From Sutterella sp. (lineage in GTDB: Bacteria; Pseudomonadota; Gammaproteobacteria; Burkholderiales; Burkholderiaceae_F), in contig JAHHRG010000027.1 in the NCBI GenBank assembly GCA_020025965.1, positions 1 to 24,053 of the forward strand: 24,053 nucleotides of DNA. The letters run 5' to 3'. Shown here one piece after another: positions 1 to 10,093 of the stretch. The position numbers and the translations under genes were made by a program. The number at the start of each line of letters is the position of its first letter. Positions within the stretch are counted from its first letter, which is position 1. The notes beneath the pieces are model-generated. The model was not told the origin of the DNA. It saw only the letters and a program-made list of their open reading frames with translations, and made no database searches.

Positions 1-2
1 GC

Positions 3-233
3 GAAGGGATGGTTGCCACTTATCGTCAGTTGATGCATGCTCTCGACGTTTCTCAGATGAAGCCTATCGATCCGAAGGGCGAAGCCTTTGACCCGAATGC
101 CCATCAAGCCGTTGCCATGGTGCCGGCTCCCGAAGGTGTTAAGGCTGGTGAAGTTGTTGAAGTATTCCAGCGCGGTTGGCTTATTGCCGAACGTGTTCTG
201 CGTCCGGCAATGGTGAGCGTTGCTCAGGGCTAA
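3..233 (+). CDS. grpE: GrpE nucleotide exchange factor, C-terminal part (5' end outside window)
   Basis: GrpE is the nucleotide exchange factor of DnaK; it opens the ATPase cleft so that ADP leaves. Only the last 76 residues are present, in a frame open to the left edge, ending in TAA at 231-233. What is visible is the end of the dimer helix and the C-terminal beta domain. It contains the family signature FDPNAHQAV and the closing RPAMVSVAQG, both typical of GrpE. It sits upstream of dnaK and dnaJ on the same strand, as in many Proteobacteria. A strong terminator follows at once, and dnaK has its own promoter, so grpE probably forms a separate transcript. Assignment is secure; length and start cannot be judged. 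Confidence 0.95.
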   Translation, partial: EGMVATYRQLMHALDVSQMKPIDPKGEAFDPNAHQAVAMVPAPEGVKAGEVVEVFQRGWLIAERVLRPAMVSVAQG

Positions 234-258
234 AGTCTGACGTTGACTGTGAGAGTTC

Positions 259-302
259 AAAAAAGGGAGGGGTTGATCATATGATCAACCCCTCCTTTTT
301 CA
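259..302 (+). terminator. Intrinsic terminator after grpE
   Basis: A long, near-perfect inverted repeat is centred between 280 and 281. The arm AAAAGGGAGGGGTTGATCAT pairs with its complement, with one G-T wobble, and a T tract ends the right arm. The stem is about 20 bp and includes a self-complementary centre, so the real loop must be a few bases. The A tract on the left means it could also work for minus-strand transcripts. It separates grpE from dnaK. Confidence 0.85.
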
Positions 303-516
303 ATTTGGTTCAAATCCAAACTTTGAGTGGTCGTGTGTTTTTTGATGTGGTTAAGAAATGAGACAGTCAAAGTGCAAAGAAAAAATCTGTAGCAGAACGA
401 GATGAATCTCTGTTTTTTGTAGATAAAGGGAAAAAAGTTTCTATAGTTAACTTATTGATTTTCAACGGATTTGTTGTTTTTTCGCTGGGATTTTTTCGGG
501 AACTTCAATCCAAGGC

Positions 517-544
517 CTTGAAATCTTGATGGGTATCCCCATAT
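517..544 (+). promoter_or_regulatory. Sigma-32 (RpoH) heat-shock promoter of dnaK
   Basis: CTTGAA at 517-522 is followed after 14 bases by CCCCATAT at 537-544. The known sigma-32 consensus is CTTGAA, 13-15 bases, CCCCATNT, so both boxes match exactly and the spacing is right. Transcription would start near 551-555, leaving a leader of about 140 bases. The match and its place before dnaK make this one of the best supported regulatory sites in the window. Confidence 0.9.
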
Positions 545-605
545 AGGGATTAAGGTCGTACGGAGGCGGTTGAAACCGAACCGTCTGCCTACACACAAAT
601 ACACA

Positions 606-662
606 TGCCGAGAGAACACGGCAAAAGAAATTGCTCATCGCCCCATGGGGGCGATTCTGAGC
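606..662 (+). promoter_or_regulatory. Two hairpins in the dnaK leader
   Basis: The first hairpin pairs TGCCG (606-610) with CGGCA (619-623). The second pairs GCTCA (633-637) and TCGCCCC (638-644) with GGGGCGA (648-654) and TGAGC (658-662). It has a three-base loop and a three-base bulge on the right arm. It ends 12 bases before the Shine-Dalgarno sequence. There is no T tract, so it is not a terminator. It may shape translation or mRNA stability; that role is inferred only. Confidence 0.55.
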
Positions 663-692
663 GACCATTAATTAAAGAAGGAAAAATTCACT

Positions 693-2612
<1,920 letters not shown>

Positions 2613-2630
2613 TTCCGCCATCGGTTAAAG

Positions 2631-2648
2631 CCGAGGAGAAATCCTCGG
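2631..2648 (+). promoter_or_regulatory. GAAA-tetraloop hairpin between dnaK and dnaJ
   Basis: CCGAGGA (2631-2637) pairs perfectly with TCCTCGG (2642-2648) around a GAAA tetraloop, a very stable RNA fold. A second ATCCTCG copy follows at 2654-2660 and could compete for the left arm. It lies 18 bases after the dnaK stop. It may protect the dnaK mRNA 3' end or take part in attenuation before dnaJ. Confidence 0.6.
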
Positions 2649-2682
2649 TGAGCATCCTCGTTAGGGGATCGGCCAGATATGG

Positions 2683-2716
2683 AAGGGTCGGCCTGCTTTT
2701 CGGCACCGACCCTTTT
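2683..2716 (+). terminator. Attenuator or partial terminator between dnaK and dnaJ
   Basis: AAGGGTCGG (2683-2691) pairs with CCGACCCTT (2706-2714), with an inner GCC/GGC pairing (2691-2693 with 2702-2704). It is followed by a broken T stretch (TTTTCGAATTTT). The stem is strong but the T tract is interrupted, so partial read-through is likely. That would give more dnaK than dnaJ mRNA from one heat-shock promoter, the arrangement known in several bacteria. No clear separate dnaJ promoter was seen. Confidence 0.65.
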
Positions 2717-2768
2717 CGAATTTTCAAAGTGAAGCAAAGGGATCTTTGGATCTCTTAGAGACAAGGTT

Positions 2769-3905
2769 ATGTCTGATCAGGATTATTACGAACTGCTCGG
2801 CGTCAGCAAAGGGGCTTCGGCGGACGAAATTAAAAAAGCGTACCGTCGCTTGGCGATGAAGTATCACCCCGACCGCAATCCAGGTGATAAGTCCGCGGAA
2901 GAGAAGTTCAAGGAAATCGGTGAAGCTTATGCGGTTCTTTCCGACGAGCAAAAGCGTGCTGCTTACGACCGTTACGGTAAGGCCGGTGTCGATCCCAATG
3001 CAGCCGGCGGTGCCGGTGGCTTTGGTGGCTTTGGCAACATGGGCGGTGATTTCGGCGGTTTCAGCGATATTTTCTCCGAAATGTTCGGAGGCGGTCGCGC
3101 TCGCGGCGGTCGTCAAGAGCCCGCCCGTGGTCGCGATGTTCACTATGAATTGAAGATATCTCTTGAGGATGCCGCTCGCGGTCGCAAGATGAACATCCGA
3201 GTACCTGGCTGGGACAGTTGTGAAAGCTGTCACGGTACGGGTTGCAAGCCGGGAACGTCAAAGAAGACCTGTCCGACCTGTCACGGTCAGGGGGTTGTTC
3301 GTATGTCGAACGGTCTTTTCCAGGTTCAGCAGACCTGTCCGCACTGTCATGGTACGGGCGAAGTGATTGCCGATCCGTGTCCGAATTGTCAGGGTAAGGG
3401 CAGTATCCGCAAGACGAAGACGCTCGAAATCAATATTCCGGCCGGTATCAACATGGGGCAGCGCATCCGTTTGGCCGGCAAGGGCGAACCGAGTGACGAG
3501 GGCGGAGAACCTGGTGATTTGTATGTAGAAATCATCATTGAACCGCATGAAATCTTCTCGCGTGACGGCGATGACCTGCATACTGAATTGCCCATTTCCT
3601 TTGTGACGGCAGCTCTGGGCGGTGAAATTTCCGTTCCGACCTTAGACGGCGAAACGCGTATTACGCTTCCCGAAGGTACCCAGTCTGGGAAGACCTTCCG
3701 TCTGCGCGGCAAGGGCGTGCGTCATCTCCGTTCGAACGACTATGGTGACCTCTATCTTCATATAGAAGTAGAAACGCCGGTTAATCTTTCCGCGAAGCAA
3801 AAGAGCCTCTTGCGAGACTTCGAAGCTTCTCTGAAGGAAGGTGGAAATAAGCACAACCCGAAGAGCCAGTCTTTTTTCGATCGCATGAAGAATCTCTTTA
3901 GTTGA
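2769..3905 (+). CDS. dnaJ: Chaperone protein DnaJ (Hsp40)
   Basis: DnaJ delivers substrates to DnaK and stimulates its ATPase. The 378 residues match a full class A DnaJ (E. coli 376). The J domain carries the essential HPD triad at residues 33-35. A Gly/Phe-rich linker follows (about 77-110). The zinc region starts at Cys151 with four CxxCxGxG repeats: CESCHGTG, CPTCHGQG, CPHCHGTG and CPNCQGKG. The C-terminal peptide-binding domains run to the end. The start follows a weak GAGACAAGG ribosome site. The gene lies 156 bases after dnaK behind an attenuator-like hairpin and ends before a strong terminator, so it is the last gene of the heat-shock unit. Confidence 0.99.
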   Translation: MSDQDYYELLGVSKGASADEIKKAYRRLAMKYHPDRNPGDKSAEEKFKEIGEAYAVLSDEQKRAAYDRYGKAGVDPNAAGGAGGFGGFGNMGGDFGGFSDIFSEMFGGGRARGGRQEPARGRDVHYELKISLEDAARGRKMNIRVPGWDSCESCHGTGCKPGTSKKTCPTCHGQGVVRMSNGLFQVQQTCPHCHGTGEVIADPCPNCQGKGSIRKTKTLEINIPAGINMGQRIRLAGKGEPSDEGGEPGDLYVEIIIEPHEIFSRDGDDLHTELPISFVTAALGGEISVPTLDGETRITLPEGTQSGKTFRLRGKGVRHLRSNDYGDLYLHIEVETPVNLSAKQKSLLRDFEASLKEGGNKHNPKSQSFFDRMKNLFS

Positions 3906-3927
3906 TGGATTGAGAACTGACAAGATG

Positions 3928-3963
3928 AAATCCCCGTTGACCGTAGGTTGCGGGGATTTTTTG
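3928..3963 (+). terminator. Intrinsic terminator after dnaJ
   Basis: AAATCCCCG (3928-3936) pairs with CGGGGATTT (3951-3959) around a 14-base loop, followed by more T residues. It lies 22 bases after the dnaJ stop and closes the heat-shock transcript. Confidence 0.88.
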
Positions 3964-3986
3964 TGTCGTTTTTTCACGCATGGATG

Positions 3987-4021
3987 AAAAAAGGCTGGAC
4001 CTCTGAAGAGATCCAGCCTTT
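3987..4021 (-). terminator. Intrinsic terminator of the efflux operon (minus strand)
   Basis: AAAGGCTGGA (3990-3999) pairs with TCCAGCCTTT (4012-4021). On the minus strand the stem is followed by a run of T (complement of 3987-3992). It lies 22 bases beyond the stop of the RND pump gene. Together with the plus-strand terminator at 3928-3963 it insulates the two convergent transcripts. Confidence 0.85.
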
Positions 4022-4042
4022 GAATGCCGATGGTATCAGTGC

Positions 4043-7000
4043 TTAGTCACGCTTACGCTTAGAATGTCGAGCGAACCACGTGAAGAAGACCGGTACGAAG
4101 ATAGGCGAAATCAGTGTGGCGGCTAGCATGCCGCCGAAGACTCCGGTACCCATCGAGTGACGAGCGGCCGCCCCTGCGCCCGTGGCGAGGAGAAGCGGAA
4201 GAACGCCTAAGATGAAGGCGGCCGAGGTCATCAGAATCGGGCGCAGACGTAGGCCTGTGGCGGCGATGGCCGCGTCGAAGGGCCCCATGCCTTCTTCCAT
4301 CTTCTGAGCGGCGAATTCAACAATCAGAATGGCGTTTTTGGCGGTCAAGCCGATCAAGACTAGAAGTCCGATCTGGAAGTAGATGTCGTTCGGCGTTCCG
4401 CGAATCCAAATGGCCATCATAGCCCCAAGGAAAGCGTAGGGTATTGCCAATACAACCGCAATCGGCAGAGACCAGCGTTCGTAGAGAGCTGCCAAAATCA
4501 GGAACATCACGAAGATACCAAAGCCGAAGGCTGTAGCCGATGAGGAGCCGATTCGCTTTTCATGATAGGCCTGATCGACCCATTCCACCGTGTAGTTTTC
4601 AGGTAAAACGGCGAGCGCGGTTTCTTCTGCAATGCGGATGGCTTCACCCGAAGAGACACCAGGAGCTGCGGCCCCCATGAAGCGCCCCGCGAGGTAGCCG
4701 TTCATACGCGAAATGGCGGCGGCGCCTGATGTACGTTCGACCGTAATAAGGCTCGAGAGCGGGATCATATCGCCTGTTGTAGCAGAGCGAACGTAACCTG
4801 TGCCAAGGCTTTCGGGCGAAGTACGGAACTTCGCGTCGGCCTGCACGATCACGCGGTAAGTTTTCCCGTTACGCGTAAAGTCATTGATATAACGCCCGCC
4901 CATCAGATCGGAAATTGTGTTGTAGATATCGTTGATGTTTACACCCATGGCGATTGCTTTGTCGCGATCGACATTCAAGGTAAGCTGCGGCGAGTCGGCA
5001 GTAATGATGCTGCGGAGTCCAACGAGTTTCGGGTTCTGAGACAAGGCTTCTATATAGGTGTCCATCAGGTTCTGGAGTTCGAGCGCATCGTCATTACCAC
5101 GAGATAGTACAAAGCCGGAGAAACCGTTCGTAGACCCCAGTCCCGGCATACCGCCGGGTACCGTGGCGATCCCCTTGGCTTCCGGATGATTTGCCAAGAA
5201 GCCAGTGACGGTTTTACGGACGTCGTCAATCGACTCGGTACGTTCTTCCCAGGGTTTCAATTGAACGATAAAGGTAGCGCTGTTACTGCGCACGTCGCCG
5301 CTCAAAAGGTCGTAGCCCATCATAGTTACGATACTGTTAATCGGTTCCAGTGCTTGGATCTTTTCCAGGAGCTCACTCCCGACCTTTTCGGTACGCGGAA
5401 AGGCGGCACCTTCGGGGAGCTGAACAGCGACGTACATGATCCCTTGATCTTCACTCGGCACAAAAGAGGTCGGCGTCTTTTGAAGAAGTTGCCAGCCACC
5501 CAAGGTGACGAGAATCAAGATGAACGCGGAAATGATGCGGTGTTTCAGGGCCTTTCTCACGACGCTCAGAAAGCGCATCGTAAAGGCTGAGAGTGATCGG
5601 TTAAACCAGCGGAAGAAGGCGGGTGTGTCTCGCGTATCGTCAATGCGCTTCAAAAGAAGCGCGCAGAGAGCAGGCGTAATTGTCAAGGCTACAAAGCCAG
5701 AAATGACAACCGAAATTGTCACCGTAACGGCAAACTGGCGATAGAGTTCCCCGGCAATGCCCCCAAGGAAGGCGACCGGGATAAAGACGGCGGAGAGCAC
5801 CAGAATGATCGCGACGAGAGCCCCGGAGACCTCTTTCATGGCTTTCTGAGAAGCTTCAAAAGCACCGATTTTTTCGGTTCGCATGATGTGTTCCACGTTT
5901 TCCAAGACCACGATAGCGTCGTCAACGACGATGCCGATCGAGAGCGTCATGGCGAAAAGCGTGAGTGTATTAAGAGAGAAGCCGAGCGCCCAAAGACCCG
6001 CCATCGTCCCAATTAAGGAGACAGGAACAGCGAGCATTGGAATGAGTGTTGCACGCCAACTCTGAAGGAAGAGAAAGACAACGAGCAAGACGAGAAGTCC
6101 GGCTTCGGCAATCGTCTTATAAACCTCATTCAAAGCAGCGCCGACATAAACCGTGGTGTCGTCGGTAATGAGGTAATCAACGCGTCCCTTCGGAAAGTGA
6201 GCGGAGAGTTCGGTAATGCGTTTTTTGACAACTTCGGCCGCAGCGAGCGCGTTAGCACCAGTCTGCAAATAGACACCAATATTGACACCGGGTTGACCGT
6301 TCAGATCAACGCGGAATTCATAGGAGCGTTTTCCGATTTCTGTGGCGGCTAAGTCCTGAAGACGAACGATACCGTGAACGCCGTCAGCCTTCACGATGAT
6401 GTTTGCAAATTGGTCCGGTGTCAAGAGCTGACCAGGTGTTGTGATCGTATAGTAAAGTTGTTGCTCTTCGATCGTGGGTGATGTACCTACGCGGCCTACA
6501 CTTCGCTGCGCATTCTGTGAGCGAATTGCACGGTCGATGTCCTGCATCGTGACACCGAAGAGCCCCATCTTTTCCGGATCGACCCAAATACGCATGGCGG
6601 ACTGAGCATTGCCGAAAACGCTCACGTCGCCGATGCCCGGCAGACGCTTCAATTCGTCAACGATATTGAGGTTGGCGTAGTCAGCAAGATCCGTGACTTC
6701 CATGCTCTTGTCGGGTGACCAGAGGGCCATCATCAGAAGATTTTCTTCGGAACGTTTGCGAACGTTTACACCCTGATTGCGAACAACGTCGGGAAGGCGC
6801 CGTTCTGCTGAGCGTACTCGGTTATTGATTTCCAACATAGCGTCATTGGCGTCGGTGCCGACTTCAAAGACGCAGGCAATGGAAATATTCCCGTTCGAAC
6901 GGATATTCGTTGTGTAGTAAAGTAGCCCTTCGATCCCGGAAAGTTGGTCTTCGATCGGCTGAGCGACCGTTCTCGCCATTGTTTGAGCGTCTGCACCTTC

Positions 7001-7150
7001 GTAAACCGTCGAAACTCGAACGGTCGGCGGTGCAATGTTCGGGTATTGTGACAGGGGCAGGATGCGGAGCGCGACAAGACCGGCCAGCACGATCAGGATC
7101 GAGAGGACAGTAGCAAAGATCGGGCGGCGAATGCAGAACTGACTGAGCAT
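4043..7150 (-). CDS. RND efflux pump inner-membrane subunit, HAE1 family (AcrB/MexB type)
   Basis: This is the proton-driven inner-membrane trimer of a tripartite drug or solvent efflux pump. At 1035 residues it has the normal family length. The N-terminus (MLSQFCIRRPIFA) and first membrane helix are typical, followed by the pore domain, six membrane helices, the second periplasmic half and five more helices. The proton-relay residues are present: Asp410 and Asp411 in GIVVDDAIVVLENVEHIM and Lys938 in GLTAKNAIL correspond to AcrB Asp407, Asp408 and Lys940. The ATG is 12 bases after the stop of the fusion-protein gene, so the two are co-expressed. It is the last gene before a terminator. No TolC/OprM-like channel or TetR-type repressor is encoded nearby, so substrate range and control are unknown. 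Confidence 0.97.
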   Translation of the reverse strand: MLSQFCIRRPIFATVLSILIVLAGLVALRILPLSQYPNIAPPTVRVSTVYEGADAQTMARTVAQPIEDQLSGIEGLLYYTTNIRSNGNISIACVFEVGTDANDAMLEINNRVRSAERRLPDVVRNQGVNVRKRSEENLLMMALWSPDKSMEVTDLADYANLNIVDELKRLPGIGDVSVFGNAQSAMRIWVDPEKMGLFGVTMQDIDRAIRSQNAQRSVGRVGTSPTIEEQQLYYTITTPGQLLTPDQFANIIVKADGVHGIVRLQDLAATEIGKRSYEFRVDLNGQPGVNIGVYLQTGANALAAAEVVKKRITELSAHFPKGRVDYLITDDTTVYVGAALNEVYKTIAEAGLLVLLVVFLFLQSWRATLIPMLAVPVSLIGTMAGLWALGFSLNTLTLFAMTLSIGIVVDDAIVVLENVEHIMRTEKIGAFEASQKAMKEVSGALVAIILVLSAVFIPVAFLGGIAGELYRQFAVTVTISVVISGFVALTITPALCALLLKRIDDTRDTPAFFRWFNRSLSAFTMRFLSVVRKALKHRIISAFILILVTLGGWQLLQKTPTSFVPSEDQGIMYVAVQLPEGAAFPRTEKVGSELLEKIQALEPINSIVTMMGYDLLSGDVRSNSATFIVQLKPWEERTESIDDVRKTVTGFLANHPEAKGIATVPGGMPGLGSTNGFSGFVLSRGNDDALELQNLMDTYIEALSQNPKLVGLRSIITADSPQLTLNVDRDKAIAMGVNINDIYNTISDLMGGRYINDFTRNGKTYRVIVQADAKFRTSPESLGTGYVRSATTGDMIPLSSLITVERTSGAAAISRMNGYLAGRFMGAAAPGVSSGEAIRIAEETALAVLPENYTVEWVDQAYHEKRIGSSSATAFGFGIFVMFLILAALYERWSLPIAVVLAIPYAFLGAMMAIWIRGTPNDIYFQIGLLVLIGLTAKNAILIVEFAAQKMEEGMGPFDAAIAATGLRLRPILMTSAAFILGVLPLLLATGAGAAARHSMGTGVFGGMLAATLISPIFVPVFFTWFARHSKRKRD

Positions 7151-7162
7151 CGGACGGATCCT

Positions 7163-8248
7163 TTAAGGTTTGTCGGCCGTCTTGACGAGCGTGCCTTCAC
7201 GGACACGCACAAGTTGCGTGGTGATGATTCGATCACCGGGTTCAAGTCCCTTTCTCACAATCCAATCGGGACCATCCCAACGGTCGACTTCGACGATACG
7301 TTCGTGGGCTTTGCCGTCAATCATGACGAAAATGCCATAGTTACCGTCAGGTAACTGGCGAATAAGTTTTTGAGGGACGCGATAAACGCCCTTACGAATT
7401 TCGGTCATCAACGTAACGCGTAGGAAGTCGCCTGGCGAGACATCGGCCTTGTCGAGGACTTTCACGCGCATCAGACGCGTACCCGACGAAGCGGAGACAT
7501 CAGGAGCAATAAAGTCGATACGAGCGTTGTGACGGTTGCCGCGTTCGTCCGTGACGAATACACGGTTTTCCTTCGTGATGTGTGCTCCGTCAAGCACGCG
7601 TTCGGAGGCGGAGAAAGCGACGCGCAGATCATCGGGGGCTGTCACGGTATTGAGGAGCGTTGACTCGGACGAAACAAGTGCGCCTGGATTGACGAGGTTC
7701 TTCCCAATCATGCCGGATGCTGGGGCTTTGACACGCGTCCAATCGAGACGAATGGCGGCATCCTTAGCGGCTGCATTTTTTTCGGCTTCCTTGGCTCGTG
7801 CGGCTTCGGCTTCGCTCAGGGCCGTATCGTAAAATTTTTGACTCACGGCTCCGGACTTGATGAGTTTCGAGGCACGATCAAGTTCGCGATCGGCCTGTTG
7901 GCGACGAACCTTAGCGGACTGGAGTTCGGCAAGAGCGAGATCCAGATCGGCCTTGAAAGGTGCGGGATCAATTTCATAGAGAACTTCGCCGTGACGCACT
8001 TGACCGCCTTCCTGGCGCAGGGACTTCTTCAAGATTCCCGTGACCTGAGCACGGACGTCAACGGCTTCGCCGCTTTCCGCACGTCCGAGTACCGTAATCC
8101 AACGAGGTTCGTCGGTCTGTGCGACGGTCATGGTGTCAACAACAATGGCTTTGGGCACGTAGACGGGCGCTTCGTCTTTTCGATCGCAACCGGTAAGAAG
8201 CATAAAGCCGAGGATGCCGGACAGCAAAAGAGTGAGAGACTTTCTCAT
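7163..8248 (-). CDS. RND efflux periplasmic adaptor (membrane fusion) lipoprotein
   Basis: The adaptor links the RND pump to an outer-membrane channel. The 361 residues begin with a lipoprotein signal whose lipobox is LLTGC, giving lipidated Cys21. The next residue is Asp, the known Lol-avoidance signal in E. coli, so it should stay in the inner membrane as AcrA does. Then come the lipoyl half-motifs, a coiled-coil hairpin rich in Ala, Lys and Glu (about residues 95-160), the second lipoyl half (DWTRVKAPASGMIGK), a beta barrel and a membrane-proximal domain. The ATG at 8246-8248 is 35 bases after the aminopeptidase gene stop and there is no hairpin between them. The family is clear; the drug specificity is not. 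Confidence 0.95.
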   Translation of the reverse strand: MRKSLTLLLSGILGFMLLTGCDRKDEAPVYVPKAIVVDTMTVAQTDEPRWITVLGRAESGEAVDVRAQVTGILKKSLRQEGGQVRHGEVLYEIDPAPFKADLDLALAELQSAKVRRQQADRELDRASKLIKSGAVSQKFYDTALSEAEAARAKEAEKNAAAKDAAIRLDWTRVKAPASGMIGKNLVNPGALVSSESTLLNTVTAPDDLRVAFSASERVLDGAHITKENRVFVTDERGNRHNARIDFIAPDVSASSGTRLMRVKVLDKADVSPGDFLRVTLMTEIRKGVYRVPQKLIRQLPDGNYGIFVMIDGKAHERIVEVDRWDGPDWIVRKGLEPGDRIITTQLVRVREGTLVKTADKP

Positions 8249-8283
8249 GTGTGTTCTATTCGATGTGTTGAGATTCTTAAAAA

Positions 8284-10062
8284 TTAGGCTCGAAGCGGTT
8301 CCGTGACGCGGAGAAGCCAGTCGCGAGCCAAAGGTGTCAGACGATTTTCGAGTTCGTCACGAACCTTGGCGTGGTAGTCGTCGATCCACCGAATTTCAGC
8401 GTCAGTGAGAAGCGCAATATCGAAGGTCCGGCGGTCGATAGGGCAGAGTGTCAGCATTTCAAGACTGATGAAGCGGCCGAAAAGCGTTTCTTCAACGGGT
8501 TTGGCAGCGACGAGATTTTCGATACGAACACCCCAGCAGCCTGGACGGTAGAGACCGGGTTCGTCGGAGAAGACGAGGCCCGGATGGAGACCGAGCTCTC
8601 CGGAATCCGTCGCATACGGCGAAACACGGAAGGGGCCTTCGTGAACGTTGAGGACGAAGCCTACGCCATGTCCTGTTCCGTGACCGAAATCCAAGCCTTC
8701 TTGCCAGAGAGGAGCGCGAGTAACCGCATCCAGTTGCGAACCGGAGCTTCCTTCGGGGAAGACGCCGCGAGCGAGGGCAATCATGGCTTTCAATACGAGT
8801 GTAACGTCACGGCGCATTTCATCGGTGAGTTTGCCGACGGCCGTCATGCGGGTGATGTCGGTCGTTCCGGTCGGGTACTGCCCGCCCGAGTCAATGAGCA
8901 GAAGCCCTTCCGTGAAGGTCGCGTTCGACGTTTCGTTGGGGCTGTAGTGCGGCAGTGCGCCGTGCTTGCCGAAAGCGGCAATAGTTTCAAAACTCAAGTC
9001 GAAGGCCCCCTGTGCTTCGCGGGCTTCACGAAGAGCGCGGCTTGTTTTGAGTTCGTCCCAGGGTTCGCCTCGAGCGAGCGAGGCGTCAAGTGCCGCATAG
9101 AATTCGCACAACGCAGTGCCGTCGCGTCGCATGGCATCTCGAATACTGTCGAGTTCGTCAGCCGTCTTGCGGCTCTTCATGACTGTGACCGGCGAAAGAT
9201 CGAGGATTGTGTCGCATTCGATGTAGCTCATCAAACCGACGGATACGCGAGCCGGATCAACGAGAACGGTCGAATTGCCGAATATGTTGCCTGCGGCGGG
9301 GAAAGGAGCTTCATTGGAGACGACGACTCCCTGAGCTTCTAGGCGAGCGAGGTGTTTATCGGTAAAGCGGCTACGTTCGGTGAAAAGTACAGCACGATCC
9401 TGAGTGACGGCCATCGTTGCGAGGAAGACGGGATTGAAGTCAATGTCGTTTCCGCGACTGTTGGTTAGCCAAGCGATGTCGTCTAGGGCACAAAGTAGTG
9501 TTGCATCGGCATTTTTTTCTCGGAGACGACGGCGCAGTTCCGTGAGTTTTTCCGAAACAGACAAACCGGCGCCTGTGAGTTCGCGTACGGCCGAGGAGGG
9601 ACGAGCCGGACGGCCTTCGGTCCAGATGTCGTCAATCAAATCTTCGATCGGATCGAGATGCATGTCGACGTGAGCGAGCATTTCATCCCAGCGTTCCCAC
9701 TCGGAAACGCTGAAAAAGTCGGGCGAAGCGGCAACGGTTGGGTCGGAGGGTACATGCGTGGCCAGCCAGGAAGCAATGTCGGGTTCGCCAGGCTTGCCCT
9801 GACGAACAAGTTCGAGACCGCTTCCCTGAAGTTCCTCTTCTGCCTGCTCCCAATACCGACTGTCGGTATAGAGCATGCCACCTTCAGCCGTGACAATCAG
9901 CGTACCGGCACTTCCTGTAAAGCCGCTTAGCCATTCGAGAGCAGCCCAGTGACGGGGGATGTATTCGGACAAATAGGGATCTGAAATACGAACGACATAG
10001 GCGTCGATGTCGTTAACAGCCATCAAACGGCGCAGGGACGACAAAGGAGAGGAGTTGTCCAT
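8284..10062 (-). CDS. Aminopeptidase P family metallopeptidase (M24B), long form
   Basis: These enzymes remove an N-terminal residue ahead of proline, using two metal ions. I choose the ATG at 10060-10062 (592 residues, MDNSSPLSSLRRLM). Longer readings would use a TTG inside the upstream gene and add a non-conserved tail. The length fits the three-domain long form (eukaryotic XPNPEP1-like), not the 440-residue E. coli PepP. Two creatinase-like N-terminal domains precede the pita-bread catalytic domain. The expected metal ligands are visible: the two Asp in LIDSGGQYPTGTTDITR, the His in GHGTGHGVG, the Glu in DEPGLY and the Glu in GVRIENLV. No clear Shine-Dalgarno sequence precedes the ATG. It probably shares a transcript with the lipoprotein gene and the efflux genes; a functional link is not evident. 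Confidence 0.93.
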   Translation of the reverse strand: MDNSSPLSSLRRLMAVNDIDAYVVRISDPYLSEYIPRHWAALEWLSGFTGSAGTLIVTAEGGMLYTDSRYWEQAEEELQGSGLELVRQGKPGEPDIASWLATHVPSDPTVAASPDFFSVSEWERWDEMLAHVDMHLDPIEDLIDDIWTEGRPARPSSAVRELTGAGLSVSEKLTELRRRLREKNADATLLCALDDIAWLTNSRGNDIDFNPVFLATMAVTQDRAVLFTERSRFTDKHLARLEAQGVVVSNEAPFPAAGNIFGNSTVLVDPARVSVGLMSYIECDTILDLSPVTVMKSRKTADELDSIRDAMRRDGTALCEFYAALDASLARGEPWDELKTSRALREAREAQGAFDLSFETIAAFGKHGALPHYSPNETSNATFTEGLLLIDSGGQYPTGTTDITRMTAVGKLTDEMRRDVTLVLKAMIALARGVFPEGSSGSQLDAVTRAPLWQEGLDFGHGTGHGVGFVLNVHEGPFRVSPYATDSGELGLHPGLVFSDEPGLYRPGCWGVRIENLVAAKPVEETLFGRFISLEMLTLCPIDRRTFDIALLTDAEIRWIDDYHAKVRDELENRLTPLARDWLLRVTEPLRA

Positions 10063-10093
10063 GATGAAACGCGTTTCGAAAAAAAAATGACGA

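Larger units (their letters stand above)
304..692 (+). promoter_or_regulatory. Intergenic control region of dnaK (389 bases)
   Basis: No convincing gene lies here; the one minus-strand reading frame (462-668) has no family features. The left part (304-480) is AT-rich and contains a TATAGT hexamer at 442-447. That hexamer could be a vegetative -10, but its best -35 partner is poor. The right part holds the sigma-32 promoter at 517-544, followed by a leader of about 140 bases with several hairpins, ending in a Shine-Dalgarno AAGAAGGA at 674-681 before the dnaK ATG. No CIRCE element (TTAGCACTC-N9-GAGTGCTAA) was seen, so HrcA control is not supported. Confidence 0.7.

Noticed and set aside
462..668. 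Minus-strand 68-codon frame upstream of dnaK
   Set aside because: It covers the sigma-32 promoter and leader hairpins on the other strand, has no recognisable domain and no ribosome site.
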